Shown one piece after another: positions 11,721 through 23,728 of a DNA stretch of 64,000 nt. The notes under the pieces were generated by a model. The model did no database searches. It was given only the letters and a program-made list of their open reading frames with translations, and was not told the origin of the DNA. How positions within the stretch are numbered: position 1 is the stretch's first letter; every line of letters begins with the position of its first letter. Where the stretch lies: the NCBI RefSeq assembly GCF_023973825.1, contig NC_090127.1:1088001-1152000 (forward strand), read 5' to 3'. Source of the DNA: Plasmodium brasilianum. Its lineage: Eukaryota; Apicomplexa; Aconoidasida; Haemosporida; Plasmodiidae. Both the position numbers and the translations under genes were made by a program.

Positions 11721-14700
11721 ATGAGAATATTTAAAAAGAATAAGTTATTAGAGAGAGTAAATTTTGATAAAATAAACAATGTACAGATATATGGAGAAAA
11801 CAAAATTCACTGCAAAGGATTTTTTGTGTCTGGGTATATATTTATATAATAAAAAAGGAGACATGTAAAAATATGCATTTATTAAAAGATTATTCAATTA
11901 AAAATATAATTTTCACATTTTCCTTTTTTTTTTTTTTTCCATTTACCCCCTTTAGACCGGCGTTTTTAACAGTCGTCTCGTCTTTTCTTATGATATTAAT
12001 TCCAGTTGCCATATTTCATACCTTTACGTCAACAGTAATATGAAAATAAATATGAATATTGTAAAGAGGGGAAATCCTTTTAATAACCCGTTAAATGTTT
12101 ATTTTGATAACTTCCATATATAACTGAAAGGCGCAAAAGAGCCTAGAGTAAATACGTATACATATATGTATATATGTACAAATGTATATGAAAGCAGAAA
12201 TATTAAAGAATAAAAAAAATTTCCTTCTTTGTAGTGGCTTTTTGAAAATGGAATTTATTTGGTTACGTTTTTTAACATGTTCTTTTTTTTCTTAACAATT
12301 TATACTTTTTTTAAAACAAGTTTTATGGATCCTGGTATAATACCAAGACAAGTAATGATTAATAAATGCATATCTCTCGTTTTTTTTTTTTTTTGTTAAA
12401 ATAGGAATATGTTTTTACATTAATCCTGTAACAGCATGTATGATTTAAATTTTATTGACATTTGTGTAAATATTGCAGTATTAATATTATCCTTTTTTTT
12501 TTTTTTTTTTTTTATTATGTGTAGAAATCCGTTTTAAATATATACGACGTGATAATTCAGCAATACCGAGAAACACAGCCCCCCAGACAAAAGGAAGTTT
12601 TAATTAATGGGAATTTTTATAAGCTAAAATATTGTTATACTTGCAATATATATAGGGGCATAAGAACAGTACACTGCTCTATCTGCGACAACTGTGTTGA
12701 GAAATTTGACCACCACTGCCCATGGTAATGTATATAAAGGCGCGAATTAACGCAAGTGTTATCACGAATGTGAATGTGCATGTGTATTTGTGAACTTATG
12801 CTTACATACATTCTAGTGTTCGTAGACATATATATATATATATATATGTATGAGGGTACACACATTTATGCCTATCCTTACGTGTGTTCATTATGAGACA
12901 TCCGTGCTAACTTTTTTTAGGGTAGGGAACTGTATCGGTGCAAGAAATTATAAATATTTTGTATATTTTGTTTTTAATTTATACATACTGATATGTATAA
13001 CGCTAGGAGCAAGTATTTATAAATTGACAATATGCATAAATAATTTATCAGACAAAGGATATAATAGTGAAAAAATATTTATTCATATATGGAAAATTGC
13101 CACAGATAGTATAATATTGATCATATATACAATTTTAACATTATGGTTTGTTATAGGATTATTATGTTATCATATTTATACTATAGTAACTAATCAGACA
13201 ACATATGAACAAATTAAAACATTTTATCAAAACGATAATCCTTTTAATATCGGTGTTATAAATAACATAAAAGAAATATTATTTACGAAAACCAGGCCAT
13301 CATATATAGATTTTATAAACCCACGATTACAGGTTATTGATAATAATTGTTCTCATCATGTTATAGTCTTAAGTGATAAAGCTATACATATGGATGAAAA
13401 TGCGAATGCTAATTTATCCTCAGATAATAGTAGTAAGAAAAAGTATAAAAGAAAAGGAATTGGAAAAATGGTAATGGGAGCAGTAGGCGAAGGTGGTAGA
13501 GCCAGTTTGAAAGAATTAAGACTACATGATAGTAGACTATCCAAAAAAAAAAAAGATTATCATTCGTTGTATTCAGTTGATAGTAAAGGTAGAAATAAAA
13601 TGTACAGTGTTAAAAACAAAAAAAGAAAAAAAGAAAAGAGTTTTGAAGAATATGATATTACAAAATTAAATAATATATCTAATAAAGCAATTGAAAAAGC
13701 TGCACATATTAAATTTGACAAGAATAAAAATTCAAAATTTATTAAAATGAAATTATCTAACATTAGAAAAAACAGTTTCACGGAAGAGTTAAGTAACGAT
13801 TTTGAAGAAATTAGTAAGTATCATCATAAAAGAATTGTTGATTTAAATAATACTGTTGGCTCACTATTTATTAAAAATGATATATCATCAACAAATAGTA
13901 CTAATAACGAAATATATAGTGATATATATAATGAGAGTAAGACAAGTTTTATATATGATGATGTAGAGGCGGAAAAACTTCAAGATTACCATGAGGATGA
14001 CGTTGAGTACGTTATTATCAAAATTAATCGAAAAAAAGAAAGAAAAAAAAAGTATAATAATAATAGAATTAACAATAGTAATGATGCTAATAATGATGAT
14101 AGTACTAACAACAATAATAATAATGATAGTAATAATAATTATATTATCATCAAAAAAAAACTCAAAAGGGAAAGTGAAAATTTAAAAATTAAAATTGATA
14201 ATAAGACGAAAGATGATATATCTTCAAGCCAAATAAGCGATTCTAAAAGAATTAGAAGGAAAAAAATTAAGTATGAAACAAAAATAAACTGCTTTAATAA
14301 TTTAATCCATGTAAGAAAGAAATTAGAGTATCCTATCTTGTATAAAAAAAAAATTCCTTTCATGAAAAAATTTAAAAACAAAGTTGAGACTTATTACGTA
14401 GTAAAGTATTCCAACGTAAAGAAAAAAAATATTATTGCTTATTCAGCACAAAATGATGGTGATGAGGAAACTAATAGGATTAACTCAATGAAGCAAATGA
14501 GCGAATCGAACAATGTAATAAGCGGCATGAACAAGGTAAACGAAACGAACTATTTAAATAGAACATGTTCAAGAGATTATTATTGCCATGACAATGTCTA
14601 CAGTAACATTATAAAATTAAAAAAAATTAGCAGTATTAATAATACAAATAGTTGTAATATATCCAATAATTGTAAGAACAAAAATAATAATAACTGCGAT

Positions 14701-15456
14701 TACAGTAGCTATAGTATTAATATGCAAACTAATGAAAATATGAAATTGAAGGGAAAGAAAAAAAAAAGTAAGTCTTTAAATAAAGATGTAGTAATAAGCA
14801 TATACAATTACAAGGCGAAAGATAAAAAGGAAAAATATAGCAGCGATGAGGACATAACAAATTTAGGTCAACAAAAAAAAGAACAACTTCATAGTAGTAA
14901 CAGCAGCAGTAACAGCAGTTATAACATTAACAAGAGTATCTTTTCAATACATCCTTTAAATATGGGAAAGAAAAGGCTTCATTTTAAATTACCCACCTCA
15001 TACCCCACTAAGATAGATATGGTTGAGCTAGAAAATTTTAGCAAAATTTGCGAAATGAGGTACACAAAATTGTACGAATGGAAATATAAAAAAATGTACA
15101 GACGAATATTAAGAAGAGGAAAAATGAAACTGCTCTCAAAACCATATAAAAGAAATATATATTTATATTATAATAATGAGAATTGTTCATTTATTGAATC
15201 AAATGATTTGTATAAAATTAATAGTGAATTATTAAACGGATATGAAGATGCCGATTTCTATTATACTAGGATAAGTAACAATAAAAAATTTGATAATTTT
15301 AAATTACTTAATTTCTTAATTCATATGAATAAACAAGATAAAAATCGCGCTAACATTAAAAAAAAAAGTAAAGCTTCCAAATTTTTTTATTTCTTTACAT
15401 CGTTTGCTCTTATAATTAACTGCATACATATACCCTCCAATAATGATAATGACTGA
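11721..15456 (+). CDS. DHHC-type protein S-acyltransferase (palmitoyltransferase), five exons
   Basis: Assembled from exons 11721-11833, 11956-12034, 12235-12351, 12525-12724 and 12921-15456. All introns are GT..AG with T-rich acceptors, and the joins give 1014 residues. Exons 2 and 3 carry two hydrophobic spans (about residues 40-62 and 66-85) ending in a DPG motif (MDPGIIP), as usual in the family. Exon 4 holds the Cys-rich zinc domain with repeated C-x2-C pairs and the catalytic DHHC at residues 165-168. Exon 5 continues with [11 protein letters not shown], two more membrane spans (about 180-200 and 222-245) and the TTxE motif as TTYE. The enzyme transfers palmitate to protein cysteines from a Golgi, plasma or inner-complex membrane. 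The remaining 760 residues are a basic Lys/Asn-rich tail with a short hydrophobic segment near the C-terminus, far longer than in typical DHHC enzymes. Which numbered Plasmodium DHHC this is cannot be told from memory. Confidence 0.9.
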
Positions 15457-16314
15457 TGCTCAGAAAAGTTTCAGCATAAGTTAAACTTTATTTATGTATA
15501 TATATGTATATACATATATATAAAATTTTGGTTATTTCTCATAGATTTTTTTTTTTTTAGTATATTTTGAAAAATTAAAAAAAGTTTATTTTTATTTTGT
15601 GTAAAAAGAAAAACAACAAAATAAAATAAAATTAAATAGCGAAATTATTTTATTTTTTATTTATTTTTTTTGTTTTACTAACATATATTGTGTAGCATTC
15701 TTGCCTTTTGTTTTATTTTATCATATGTCATTATGCATTATTTCAAGTTATTTTACATTATTTTATTATATTTTACGTTATTTTATTTTATTTTTTTACA
15801 CAAACATGCGCATGCGTAAACACTTTATATGCTATAAATAGCTTATTTTTTTTGCTACTTGTTTTATTTACTTATGCACTTGATTTATTTGTCTTTAATT
15901 TGATACGATTATGTACTGAGGTACACATGTGCGTATATGTTGTAAGTCTATGTGTGTATATATAATTCTCCTATTTATAATTTATTATTTTTTTCCATTT
16001 ATTTCCTTTTTTTTTCTGTTTCTTTTTTTTAAAAAGACCTTAGTCATATAAAAACTGTGTGTAAATATTAGATTTATAAATGTTATATTATAAAGAAAAG
16101 AAAGGAAGGGAGAAAAAAAAGAGAAGAAAATTATTAGATTGGTTGTAGTCGTACATAGTTATTTTATTCTATTTTATTTTTTAGTATCTTTGAAAATAAT
16201 TTAAAAATTCAAAATAGTTTTGCAAATTTGAGGATGAGGTAAACATAAAATGCTACATGAATTATATATTTTTTTTTTTCCTGCTCTAAGTATTAATGAT
16301 AGGTCATATTAGGA
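15457..16314. other. Convergent intergenic region, no gene seen
   Basis: Space between the 3' ends of the palmitoyltransferase (+) and the EF-hand gene (-). It contains T-rich and TA-rich sequence only. The frame at 15708-15965 is Phe/Tyr/Leu-rich translation of T-rich DNA. Confidence 0.6.
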
Positions 16315-17422
16315 CTAAATATTTGTGTCTTTGTTAATCAACTCATTTATCAAATCTTCGTATATTATGTCGTCCGTTTTATACACTTTGTCTTTCTATA
16401 AAAGCGGAAAAGGTAGATTTTTGCGTCTAACTGTACTATGAAAAATGCTTTCGCTTTATATACACTTATATATATGTATATATACGATGTAACATTATTG
16501 AGTACGTGGGGGATTTATGTGTGTATATATATATGTATTCATATTTGTTCACATACTATTTACCGTCTTAATCCAGTCAAAGAATTCATCAAACTCTGAG
16601 TTACTTAATGGCTCTCCTAAATACTGTAGAATAAATCTTAGTTGTTTAATTGATATTTTACCATTACCTTTTTCATCAAATATTTCAAACGCATTTAAAA
16701 CATTTGATGGTTTTGTTTCGTTGGTTATATTAGGTATTTGAATAATTCTAAAAAATTCTTTTATGCTAAATAAGTTTTTATTTTCCTCTTCCTTTTTCTT
16801 TCTTTCTAATCTTTGCTTTTCTAATTCCATGAAATTATCATAGTTCTTTAGGTCACTTAACAACTTTGATACGTTATTATCGTCATCATTATCGTCATCA
16901 TTATCATCATCGTTATCGTTAGCATCACTAACTTTATGCTCTCCTTGGTCATTCCATTTATTAATACCTGAATTTTGATATTCATCATTTGTTAGTACTT
17001 CGCTTTCTCTCTTAACATTGGCCTCTTTTTTTTTTGCTATTATTTTGTTTTCTATTATTTTTTCTTTTATCTTATCAATTTCTTTTAATGATACATTATA
17101 CCCACTGCAGCGTAGGAGGCTTCCTAATAGACTAAAGTTATTTTGCGCTTATCGTGAGAATATGTGGGAATATAGCAGTAAAAACATACATAATGACATA
17201 TATTATGTGCATGCTACTAAAATACAGTGATAATTACACTATTCCTTTTCAATTTTCTATTATTATCATATTATATCCATATATGTATACATAGATATTA
17301 TATACGTATGATTACTCAAATTTTAGTAGTCCTTTTTTCTTTTTATCTAAATAATTGAAAGCTTTTAGAGCTTTTTTAATTTGATATTCTGTCAAATGAA
17401 ATGTTTCCCCTTCATACTCCAT
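16315..17422 (-). CDS. EF-hand (calmodulin-like) protein, three exons
   Basis: Exons on the minus strand: 17422-17316, 17131-16564 and 16395-16315, giving 251 residues with all phases consistent and GT..AG introns. The N-terminal pair begins MEYEGETFHLTEYQIKKALK and runs through a loop at 26-37 (DKKKKGLLKFDL), then a helix LLGSLLRCSGYNVSLKEID. This is followed by a spacer of about 90 residues with an Asp/Asn run (near 105-120). The second half has NAFEIFDEKGNGKISIKQLR, a helix FILQYLGEPLSNSEFDEFF and a last hand ending KTDDIIYEDLINELI. The pattern is that of calmodulin or a myosin/dynein light chain. However, the canonical Glu at loop position 12 is replaced in hands 1 and 3, so calcium binding is probably weak or absent there. 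Partner unknown; a light chain or axonemal calmodulin-like subunit is possible. Confidence 0.75.
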
Positions 17423-19287
17423 TTTTTGTACAAATTGAAGATCATTATTTTAATATGTCGATAAAAGTTTTTACAGTTAATCTATGTAGAGAAAAAAAAA
17501 AAAATATATATATATCATTTATTATGTAAGTAAAGTAATCTGAGATTATTTATGCACACAGTTTATGTCATCAACAGGGAAAGCACACCAGAAGAAAACC
17601 TTCCTTTCTCATTTTTCCACATCAGTAGTATTAAAACAGTTACTACTTTTATTATTATTACTAGTACTAGGACTATTATTGCTAATGCTAGACTAATTCA
17701 AACCTTATCATTATCTTTTAAATGGGATTCTTATCCCTTTATGAGTAGAGAAATATACATGTAAACATGTGTTGTGTTATTAATGCAAATTTCTAAAATA
17801 ATGATACTTTTATAGTTACATTTCTATTGCAGAAGTTTTACACCCTCACCTATACATACATAAGTATACATATATATGTTTATATGTATATATATATATA
17901 TATATATTTATATATTTACATATTCATATAAATGATCAAAAAAATAAATTCGCGTGCGGAACTTTTACCTATTCAATGAAAAAATGACAAGGTGCAAGCT
18001 ATAATTAACATTTCAGTTTTTAAAAATAAAAAAAGGTTGATAAATATTTATCATATTTTCCCCTTTTTTTTCTTTTTTATTAAGCTTAAAAGTTTGCTTT
18101 TATTTTTACTAAATGGAAAATATATCCTTTTAAAAATATATCCTTAAAAAAGGGGGAAAATAAACTATTAATTTTGCGGTTATTGCCACTTTTGGGATAC
18201 ATCAATATTTTTTATTTCACTTTGTTTTATTATGTTTTGTTATATTTTTACTTCATTTTTACTTCATTTTTGTTTAATTTTAGCTTCCTTATTGCTTTAT
18301 TTTTACTTTTTACTTTATTTTTACATCCTTTTTGCTTTATTTTTACTTCCTTATTGCTTCATTATTATTTTATTTTTTTTCTTTTATGATTTAGACAAAT
18401 GGTATAATTATACATACACTTATGCTTAGAGGAAGAGTTGAAAATCTTTATAATTTAAGTTTTTTTAAAAATGTTTAAACAAACATATTTTTAACATGTG
18501 TTATTTATTCATTATATTAATGATGCGTGAAGAAGTATTGGTATAATGCTGAATTTGTATTTAGCACTAATCATTTAGTGTTATATACGCATGTATTATG
18601 CTATACTGATATATACATGTAAAAATAAAATAGAGAAGAAGAGCACAATAACAAAAAAAAAGGAGGGAAATATAGTTTAATAAGACTTTTCTTAAAATTG
18701 AAACTCCTCCTTTACGTAATGATAATAATATTACTTTTTTATCATTGCATTTATATCACGTTCCTTGAAAAAATAAATTTATAAAAAACTGCACTGCATA
18801 AAATTGAGCAGTATTATTTTATTATACTTAGCGCTTGTTTTCAATTGCGAATACATGAAATTAAGTAGAAAGTCATAAAACTACATTAAGAAAAAAAAAA
18901 ATGTACTTTGAAAAATTTAATTACAGTAAAAGAAAAATGAAATTATTATTTTTGCTTAAAACATCGCACAACAAAATATGGTATTTCTTAAGTAACCACT
19001 TTACGAAAATATAATCATAACATGTATGTACTTGTACATATGTTTATATTATATAATTATATATATATATATATATGTACATAAGTACCTACGTATGTAT
19101 GTATAAATGCATTCCCAATTTACTATATTATCCACAAATAAGTATTCCCGAGGCACAGCTGCTAACTGGAATAAAAAAAATTACAAATTTTACGTTAAAC
19201 ATTGAAAAATAAATTATGCATATTTACAAGTGCATTGAATTTGTATTTGTTCTAAAGGCATTTTATAAAACTTTTTTTTTTTAAAAG
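17423..19287. promoter_or_regulatory. Divergent intergenic region
   Basis: About 1.9 kb between the EF-hand gene (-) and TFIIS (+). It holds TA runs (17885-17910, 19055-19075), a T-rich repeat block at 18230-18370 with TTTTTACTTC-type units, and, at 17640-17700, an AAT/AGT-codon-like patch on the minus strand that is discussed as a finding. No promoter motif was identified. Confidence 0.45.
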
Positions 19288-20469
19288 ATGAACGAAACAG
19301 AGAACCTTACACAGATTATATGTATTCAGGAAAGACTGAAAGATAAGGAAAGTAAAATAGTTAGTATGAACGACGTGGAAGAGCAAAAGATAATAGATGA
19401 TCATACGATAACAGAAATTGTTGAAGACTTAAATTTATTAAAAGATGTAAAAATAAATAAAGATATTTTGAAGCAAACCAAAATAGGAATAACTGTTAAT
19501 AAATTCACAAAAGTAAATAATAATGATATACAAAATATATCAACAGAGCTTATTGAAAAATGGAAAAATATTGCAATTAAAGAAAAAAACTCCAAAAGTG
19601 TAGAGAATTTAAAAAAACGAAAATCGGAAAAAGTGGATGATAGTGTTAATAACGCATGTTTAAATGAATCTGAAATAAAAAAAGTAAAAGTTCAGAATAC
19701 ACTAAATAATAATTTAGAGGAAGATATTCATAAATCTAAGGGGAATAATAAAACACATAGTTACAGTTATAATGATAATAAATATATGAATAATAATAAT
19801 AAATGTGAGCAGCAAGATAATAACAAAAATAGCAAAGTGAGTTATCAAAACAGTTATCAAAAAAATAATGAAGGTACTTATATTAATGCTGATATAAAAG
19901 CTTTGAATGAATGGAATTACAATGGAAAATTTCACAATGATGTTCACCGAGATAAGGCAAAACAGTTTTTATTTAAAGCATTTCTTTCTGGTTCTGATGA
20001 TAATTTGTTACATCTAATTGATCGGAAGAAGTTAAATGATATCATATATAATATAGAAAATGAATTACACCGAATTTTTATTGAAAAAAAAGATTCTCAG
20101 AAAGAATATAATATGCAATTAAAATCAATAAAGTTTAATTTATGTGATAAGAAAAACCCTATTTTTAATGAAAAAGTATATGGGGAAAATATATCAGCAA
20201 GAACATTAGCAACCATGAATTCGCAGGATATGGCTAGTGATGAAAAAAAAAATGAACGAAAAAAATGCCTACAAGAAAGTTTATTAGCATGCCAGTCCGA
20301 CTGGGATGTTAAGAACATTCTTTTAAAAAAAACAAGAAAAGGAGAATTTCAATGTTTCAAATGTAAAGGGTATGAAACCGTGTATCATCAGTTACAAACC
20401 AGAAGCAGTGATGAACCCATGACTACCTTTGTAACATGTTTAAAATGCAATAATAGGTGGAAATTTTAA
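19288..20469 (+). CDS. Transcription elongation factor TFIIS
   Basis: Single exon of 393 residues. The C-terminal 40 residues form the TFIIS zinc ribbon: Cys356 and Cys359 (CFKC), the loop TRSSDEPMTTF (372-381) with the acidic Asp375-Glu376 pair, and Cys384 and Cys387 (CLKC), ending NNRWKF. In the family the acidic pair enters the RNA polymerase II active site and stimulates cleavage of backtracked RNA, so that stalled polymerase can resume. Residues about 220-335 match the central polymerase-binding helical bundle, including the MNSQDMASDE segment that precedes the linker. The N-terminal half (about 1-130) is helical and could be the LW/TFIIS-N domain, followed by an Asn/Lys-rich linker. The canonical RSADEP reads RSSDEP here. 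It acts in the nucleus. Confidence 0.95.
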   Translation: MNETENLTQIICIQERLKDKESKIVSMNDVEEQKIIDDHTITEIVEDLNLLKDVKINKDILKQTKIGITVNKFTKVNNNDIQNISTELIEKWKNIAIKEKNSKSVENLKKRKSEKVDDSVNNACLNESEIKKVKVQNTLNNNLEEDIHKSKGNNKTHSYSYNDNKYMNNNNKCEQQDNNKNSKVSYQNSYQKNNEGTYINADIKALNEWNYNGKFHNDVHRDKAKQFLFKAFLSGSDDNLLHLIDRKKLNDIIYNIENELHRIFIEKKDSQKEYNMQLKSIKFNLCDKKNPIFNEKVYGENISARTLATMNSQDMASDEKKNERKKCLQESLLACQSDWDVKNILLKKTRKGEFQCFKCKGYETVYHQLQTRSSDEPMTTFVTCLKCNNRWKF

Positions 20470-21922
20470 AATATATTTATATATATATATATATATATGT
20501 TTAATATAAGTACTCATACTTCATATTAAAATAACGTCACAAAATACTAGTCATAAGTAGAATATCTATAATGATTACATCCTAATATGACCTGTAAATA
20601 TGCCTGCCCACAGCCACTTAAAAATGAAGCGTAATTACTCTTTCATAGTTAAAGATGAGATATAACTAATATACATAAATGTGTCTCTGTTTGGAATGTA
20701 TATACAAATTATACATAATAATTCCTTGATTTTATTTTATTTCATTTTATTTCATATTTTTATGTATATTTATTTACATAATTTTTTAATTATTTACCTA
20801 ATTGTAACCTTTTTTTCTTATTTTTGAGAAAGGGAAAATTGTACGTGCATACATAAACACGTACAAAAATACATACATGCATACACACACTAATATACGT
20901 ATAAATGTATATGTAAGCGTTACGGAAATAATATATTTTTATACCACATTATGTACATTTCCTTTTTATTCAAAAATTAATAGCAATTATTTATATATTA
21001 TATCTACAAAATAATCCCATTTTCAATTCACCATTTCTTGTAATTTTCTCAACATCATAATATTTTAATAATTTTTTATATTTGTTTTTTTATTTATTAT
21101 AAATTTTTTTAAATTGTCATAGTTTAGCTTAATAATGTAAAGCAATATTTATTTTCTCCCTTTTTGGATTTCTTATTTCATTTTTGCTATATTTTACATC
21201 AGCAAATTATTCTAAATCATTTTTTAAATTATATAATTTTAAACGTTTTATTTTTAATTTCGGCATAATATTTAAAGTTCAAAGGAAAGTGAATTTTTTT
21301 TGTAAATTTGATAAAATTATCTCTTTTTTTTTTTTTTTAATTTTGTAAAATTATTTTTTTTTCTTTTAAATTCGTAAAATAATTTTTTTTTTTTTTTTTT
21401 TTAAACACGTAAAAATGAATTAGAGTATAAGTTGACCTTCATAAACATGTATATATATATTTATAGGCATATATTTCGTTTATATATTATTCGTATGTTT
21501 TATATATTATATACAATATATTATGTGAGCGTGTTTCGTTTTGAAATATGATAAATGCTTGATATAATGCTATCAGTAATGTATTTCCTTTTTTTATTAC
21601 TTTCAGTGATAAAAAATATGTCAGCAATTTGGTGGAATTATTAAAATTGTTATTTAATCAGTAAAAAGACTTTTATATCATTCAACATACATGAAGGGCA
21701 TACAACAGCTAGTAGCACACCAGTGAGTAAAGGAATAAAACACTATGCTATTTAAAGATATATAGTGAAGAGAACAATGCATTCGTGAATGAATATATAT
21801 ATATATATATATGTGCATATGTATATATATGGATAGATAGATATGCATAGATACGTACATGCATAAATAAATATACATATTTAGTGGGCGTTTCAGAAAA
21901 GGTCATAGAATAAAGTTAAAAC
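20470..21922. other. Intergenic, no gene seen
   Basis: Space between TFIIS and the Ser-rich gene, both on the plus strand. It contains long poly(T) (21318-21338, 21380-21402) and TA repeats (20478-20500, 21798-21812). No coding or RNA signal was recognised. Confidence 0.6.
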
Positions 21923-23728
21923 ATGGGGTATAAATCAGACTGTCCAACGGATGATGAGTGTACAAATAAAAAATGCATAACTGGCTATGGAGGCAATGAA
22001 AAAAATAGCAGAGAAAGTAAAAAAGACCAAAAAAAAAAAAGAAAAGAGAAAAAATATTTAGATGAAGCGGAGAACATTCGCAAGAGTGTTGATTCAATGC
22101 GACATGAAAATAGTTCCGATCGTGAAGAGATTAAAAAAAATTTTAGAAAAAAAGTATATAATAAAAATAACAGTGATGAAAAAGTTTTAAGTAGAGAAAG
22201 AAGTGATTTATCGAGTTCTCAAGATTTAAAAAATCTAAAACATGGAAAATTTATATACATAAAAAACTCAAAAAAAAAAAATTTTATTTCTAAAAGTGAT
22301 AAAGAATGCGAAATTAAAGGAACTGATAGTAGGAGTATATCACATGATAGTAATATAAAAAAAAAAAGACAAAGATACAAAAATTCATCTTATGGTCCAA
22401 AAAATCAGAAATATGAAGACACTTATACAAGGAAAAACAAACGAAAGTTATTATCACCCGGAACTCAGAAAAAGGAAGTGTGTGGGAGTACTGAAAATGT
22501 AAGAAAAAAAGTAAAGCTAACAAGGAAAAAACATAATAATAGTGAAACGAGAGAGAGAGAAAAGGTCCTTTCGCGATCATCCGCATGTTCGTATTCTTCG
22601 AAGGGAAGCAGTAATGGAAGTAGTAGCAGGAGTAGCAAGAGTAGTAGTAGTAGCAGGAGTAGTAGTAGTAGTAGGAGTAGTGGAAGTAGTAGCAGTAGTA
22701 GTAGGGGTAGTGGAAGTAGTAGCAGTAGTAGTAGGGGTAGTGGAAGTAGTAGTAGTAGTAGTAGCTGCACCGGAAGCAGTAACGCATCCGATGAGAGCAG
22801 CGTAAGCAACAGTTCATCCAGAGCATTTAAATTAAAAAAAAAAAGAAGAAAAAAAAAGAAGATCAGTAAATATAAAAAAAAAGAAGAAAAAATAAAAAAG
22901 GAGGTGTCAACAGAAGAATTAGAAAAAAAGGAAGAATATGATGTTCATATATACGATAGTAAGGAAATGATAAGGTTAACTATAAACATTCTTCAAAACT
23001 ATAACTTTTTAAATAACTTAAAAATATTATATCAAAAATTAGACAATAAAAAAAAAATTTCCCTTGAAAATTTAACAGATTTAAAATTAAAAAAAAAATT
23101 AAGGCATTTATTTAGAGCATGGAAATTAGAAAAACGAGATAATTTTTATAGAAAACCAGCAAATTTTAAGGAAAATTTATATGATATTTTCACTAATTTG
23201 TTGTATTACTTCTTATCGAAAATTGACATAGGTAAGTTGAGGTACAATATTAATAAAAGAAAATCTATCATATTAAAAAAAGATGATGAGAAGAAAGAAA
23301 ATTTACAAGTACGTAGAAACAATAAATATACATATGATTATTACGACAAAAATGAAAATATAGATCTCGCTAACAGTAATTTTTTTAGTGAATTACAAGA
23401 AGAAGATTATCTACATTTAACGAAGACTAAGAATGATAAAACGAAAAGCTTACGAGAATTACATGAAGAAGGCTATTTCAAAGATAGTAAAGAAAAATAT
23501 AAAGAGTTTTTAGATAAGCATAAAAAAATTGACCTGTGGGGAAAAAATGAACAGGAGCAAAAATTTTTATTGAATTCTAAAAATATCAATAAAGAAAGAA
23601 AAACATTTGACAGAGAAACAGATTTATCCATAACGAAATTTGTGAAAAAAGGTGATTATCAAAAGTTAATAAAAAGCACAAAGCAACACGTGAATGATAA
23701 ATTCCAAAAAAGTGATGATAAAATTTAG
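21923..23728 (+). CDS. Ser-rich nuclear-type protein with GPALPP/DUF3752-like C-terminus
   Basis: Single exon of 601 residues, very basic. The N-terminal half is Lys/Ser/Arg-rich. Residues about 230-290 form an almost pure Ser tract with interspersed Arg and Gly (SSRSS, SRGSGSS), coded by AGT/AGC repeats. Residues about 335-430 are a globular-looking helical region (MIRLTINILQNYNFLNNLKI; KLRHLFRAWKLEKRDNF). The last 100 residues resemble the DUF3752 tail of GPALPP1: KSLRELHEEGYF, later ERKTFDRETDLSITKF, then a basic helix KLIKSTKQHVNDKFQ. Compare the family pattern RRPFDRDKDL...NRF...LIKKS..LN.RF. The molecular function of that family is poorly defined. The SR-like region suggests a nuclear, RNA-related role by inference. 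The start ATG is the first after an in-frame stop; the leader is AT-rich. Confidence 0.75.
   Translation: MGYKSDCPTDDECTNKKCITGYGGNEKNSRESKKDQKKKRKEKKYLDEAENIRKSVDSMRHENSSDREEIKKNFRKKVYNKNNSDEKVLSRERSDLSSSQDLKNLKHGKFIYIKNSKKKNFISKSDKECEIKGTDSRSISHDSNIKKKRQRYKNSSYGPKNQKYEDTYTRKNKRKLLSPGTQKKEVCGSTENVRKKVKLTRKKHNNSETREREKVLSRSSACSYSSKGSSNGSSSRSSKSSSSSRSSSSSRSSGSSSSSSRGSGSSSSSSRGSGSSSSSSSCTGSSNASDESSVSNSSSRAFKLKKKRRKKKKISKYKKKEEKIKKEVSTEELEKKEEYDVHIYDSKEMIRLTINILQNYNFLNNLKILYQKLDNKKKISLENLTDLKLKKKLRHLFRAWKLEKRDNFYRKPANFKENLYDIFTNLLYYFLSKIDIGKLRYNINKRKSIILKKDDEKKENLQVRRNNKYTYDYYDKNENIDLANSNFFSELQEEDYLHLTKTKNDKTKSLRELHEEGYFKDSKEKYKEFLDKHKKIDLWGKNEQEQKFLLNSKNINKERKTFDRETDLSITKFVKKGDYQKLIKSTKQHVNDKFQKSDDKI
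22600..22780 (+). repeat. Coding Ser repeat, AGT/AGC triplets with 30-base units
   Basis: Within the Ser-rich gene, AGT and AGC codons are tandemly repeated, broken by AGG (Arg) and GGA/GGT (Gly). Two near-identical units of about 30 bases start near 22681 and 22711, which points to slippage or unequal exchange. The complementary strand reads as an artefactual poly-Leu frame. Confidence 0.85.

Noticed and set aside
12850..12920. Met-initiated 5' end of the last DHHC-gene exon as an independent start
   Set aside because: This part is intron; the acceptor at 12920 joins in frame to the DHHC-containing exon 4, completing CPWVGNC.
22314..22826. Minus-strand Tyr/Cys/Leu-rich frames opposite the Ser tract
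   Set aside because: They are antisense translations of the AGT/AGC repeat in the Ser-rich gene.
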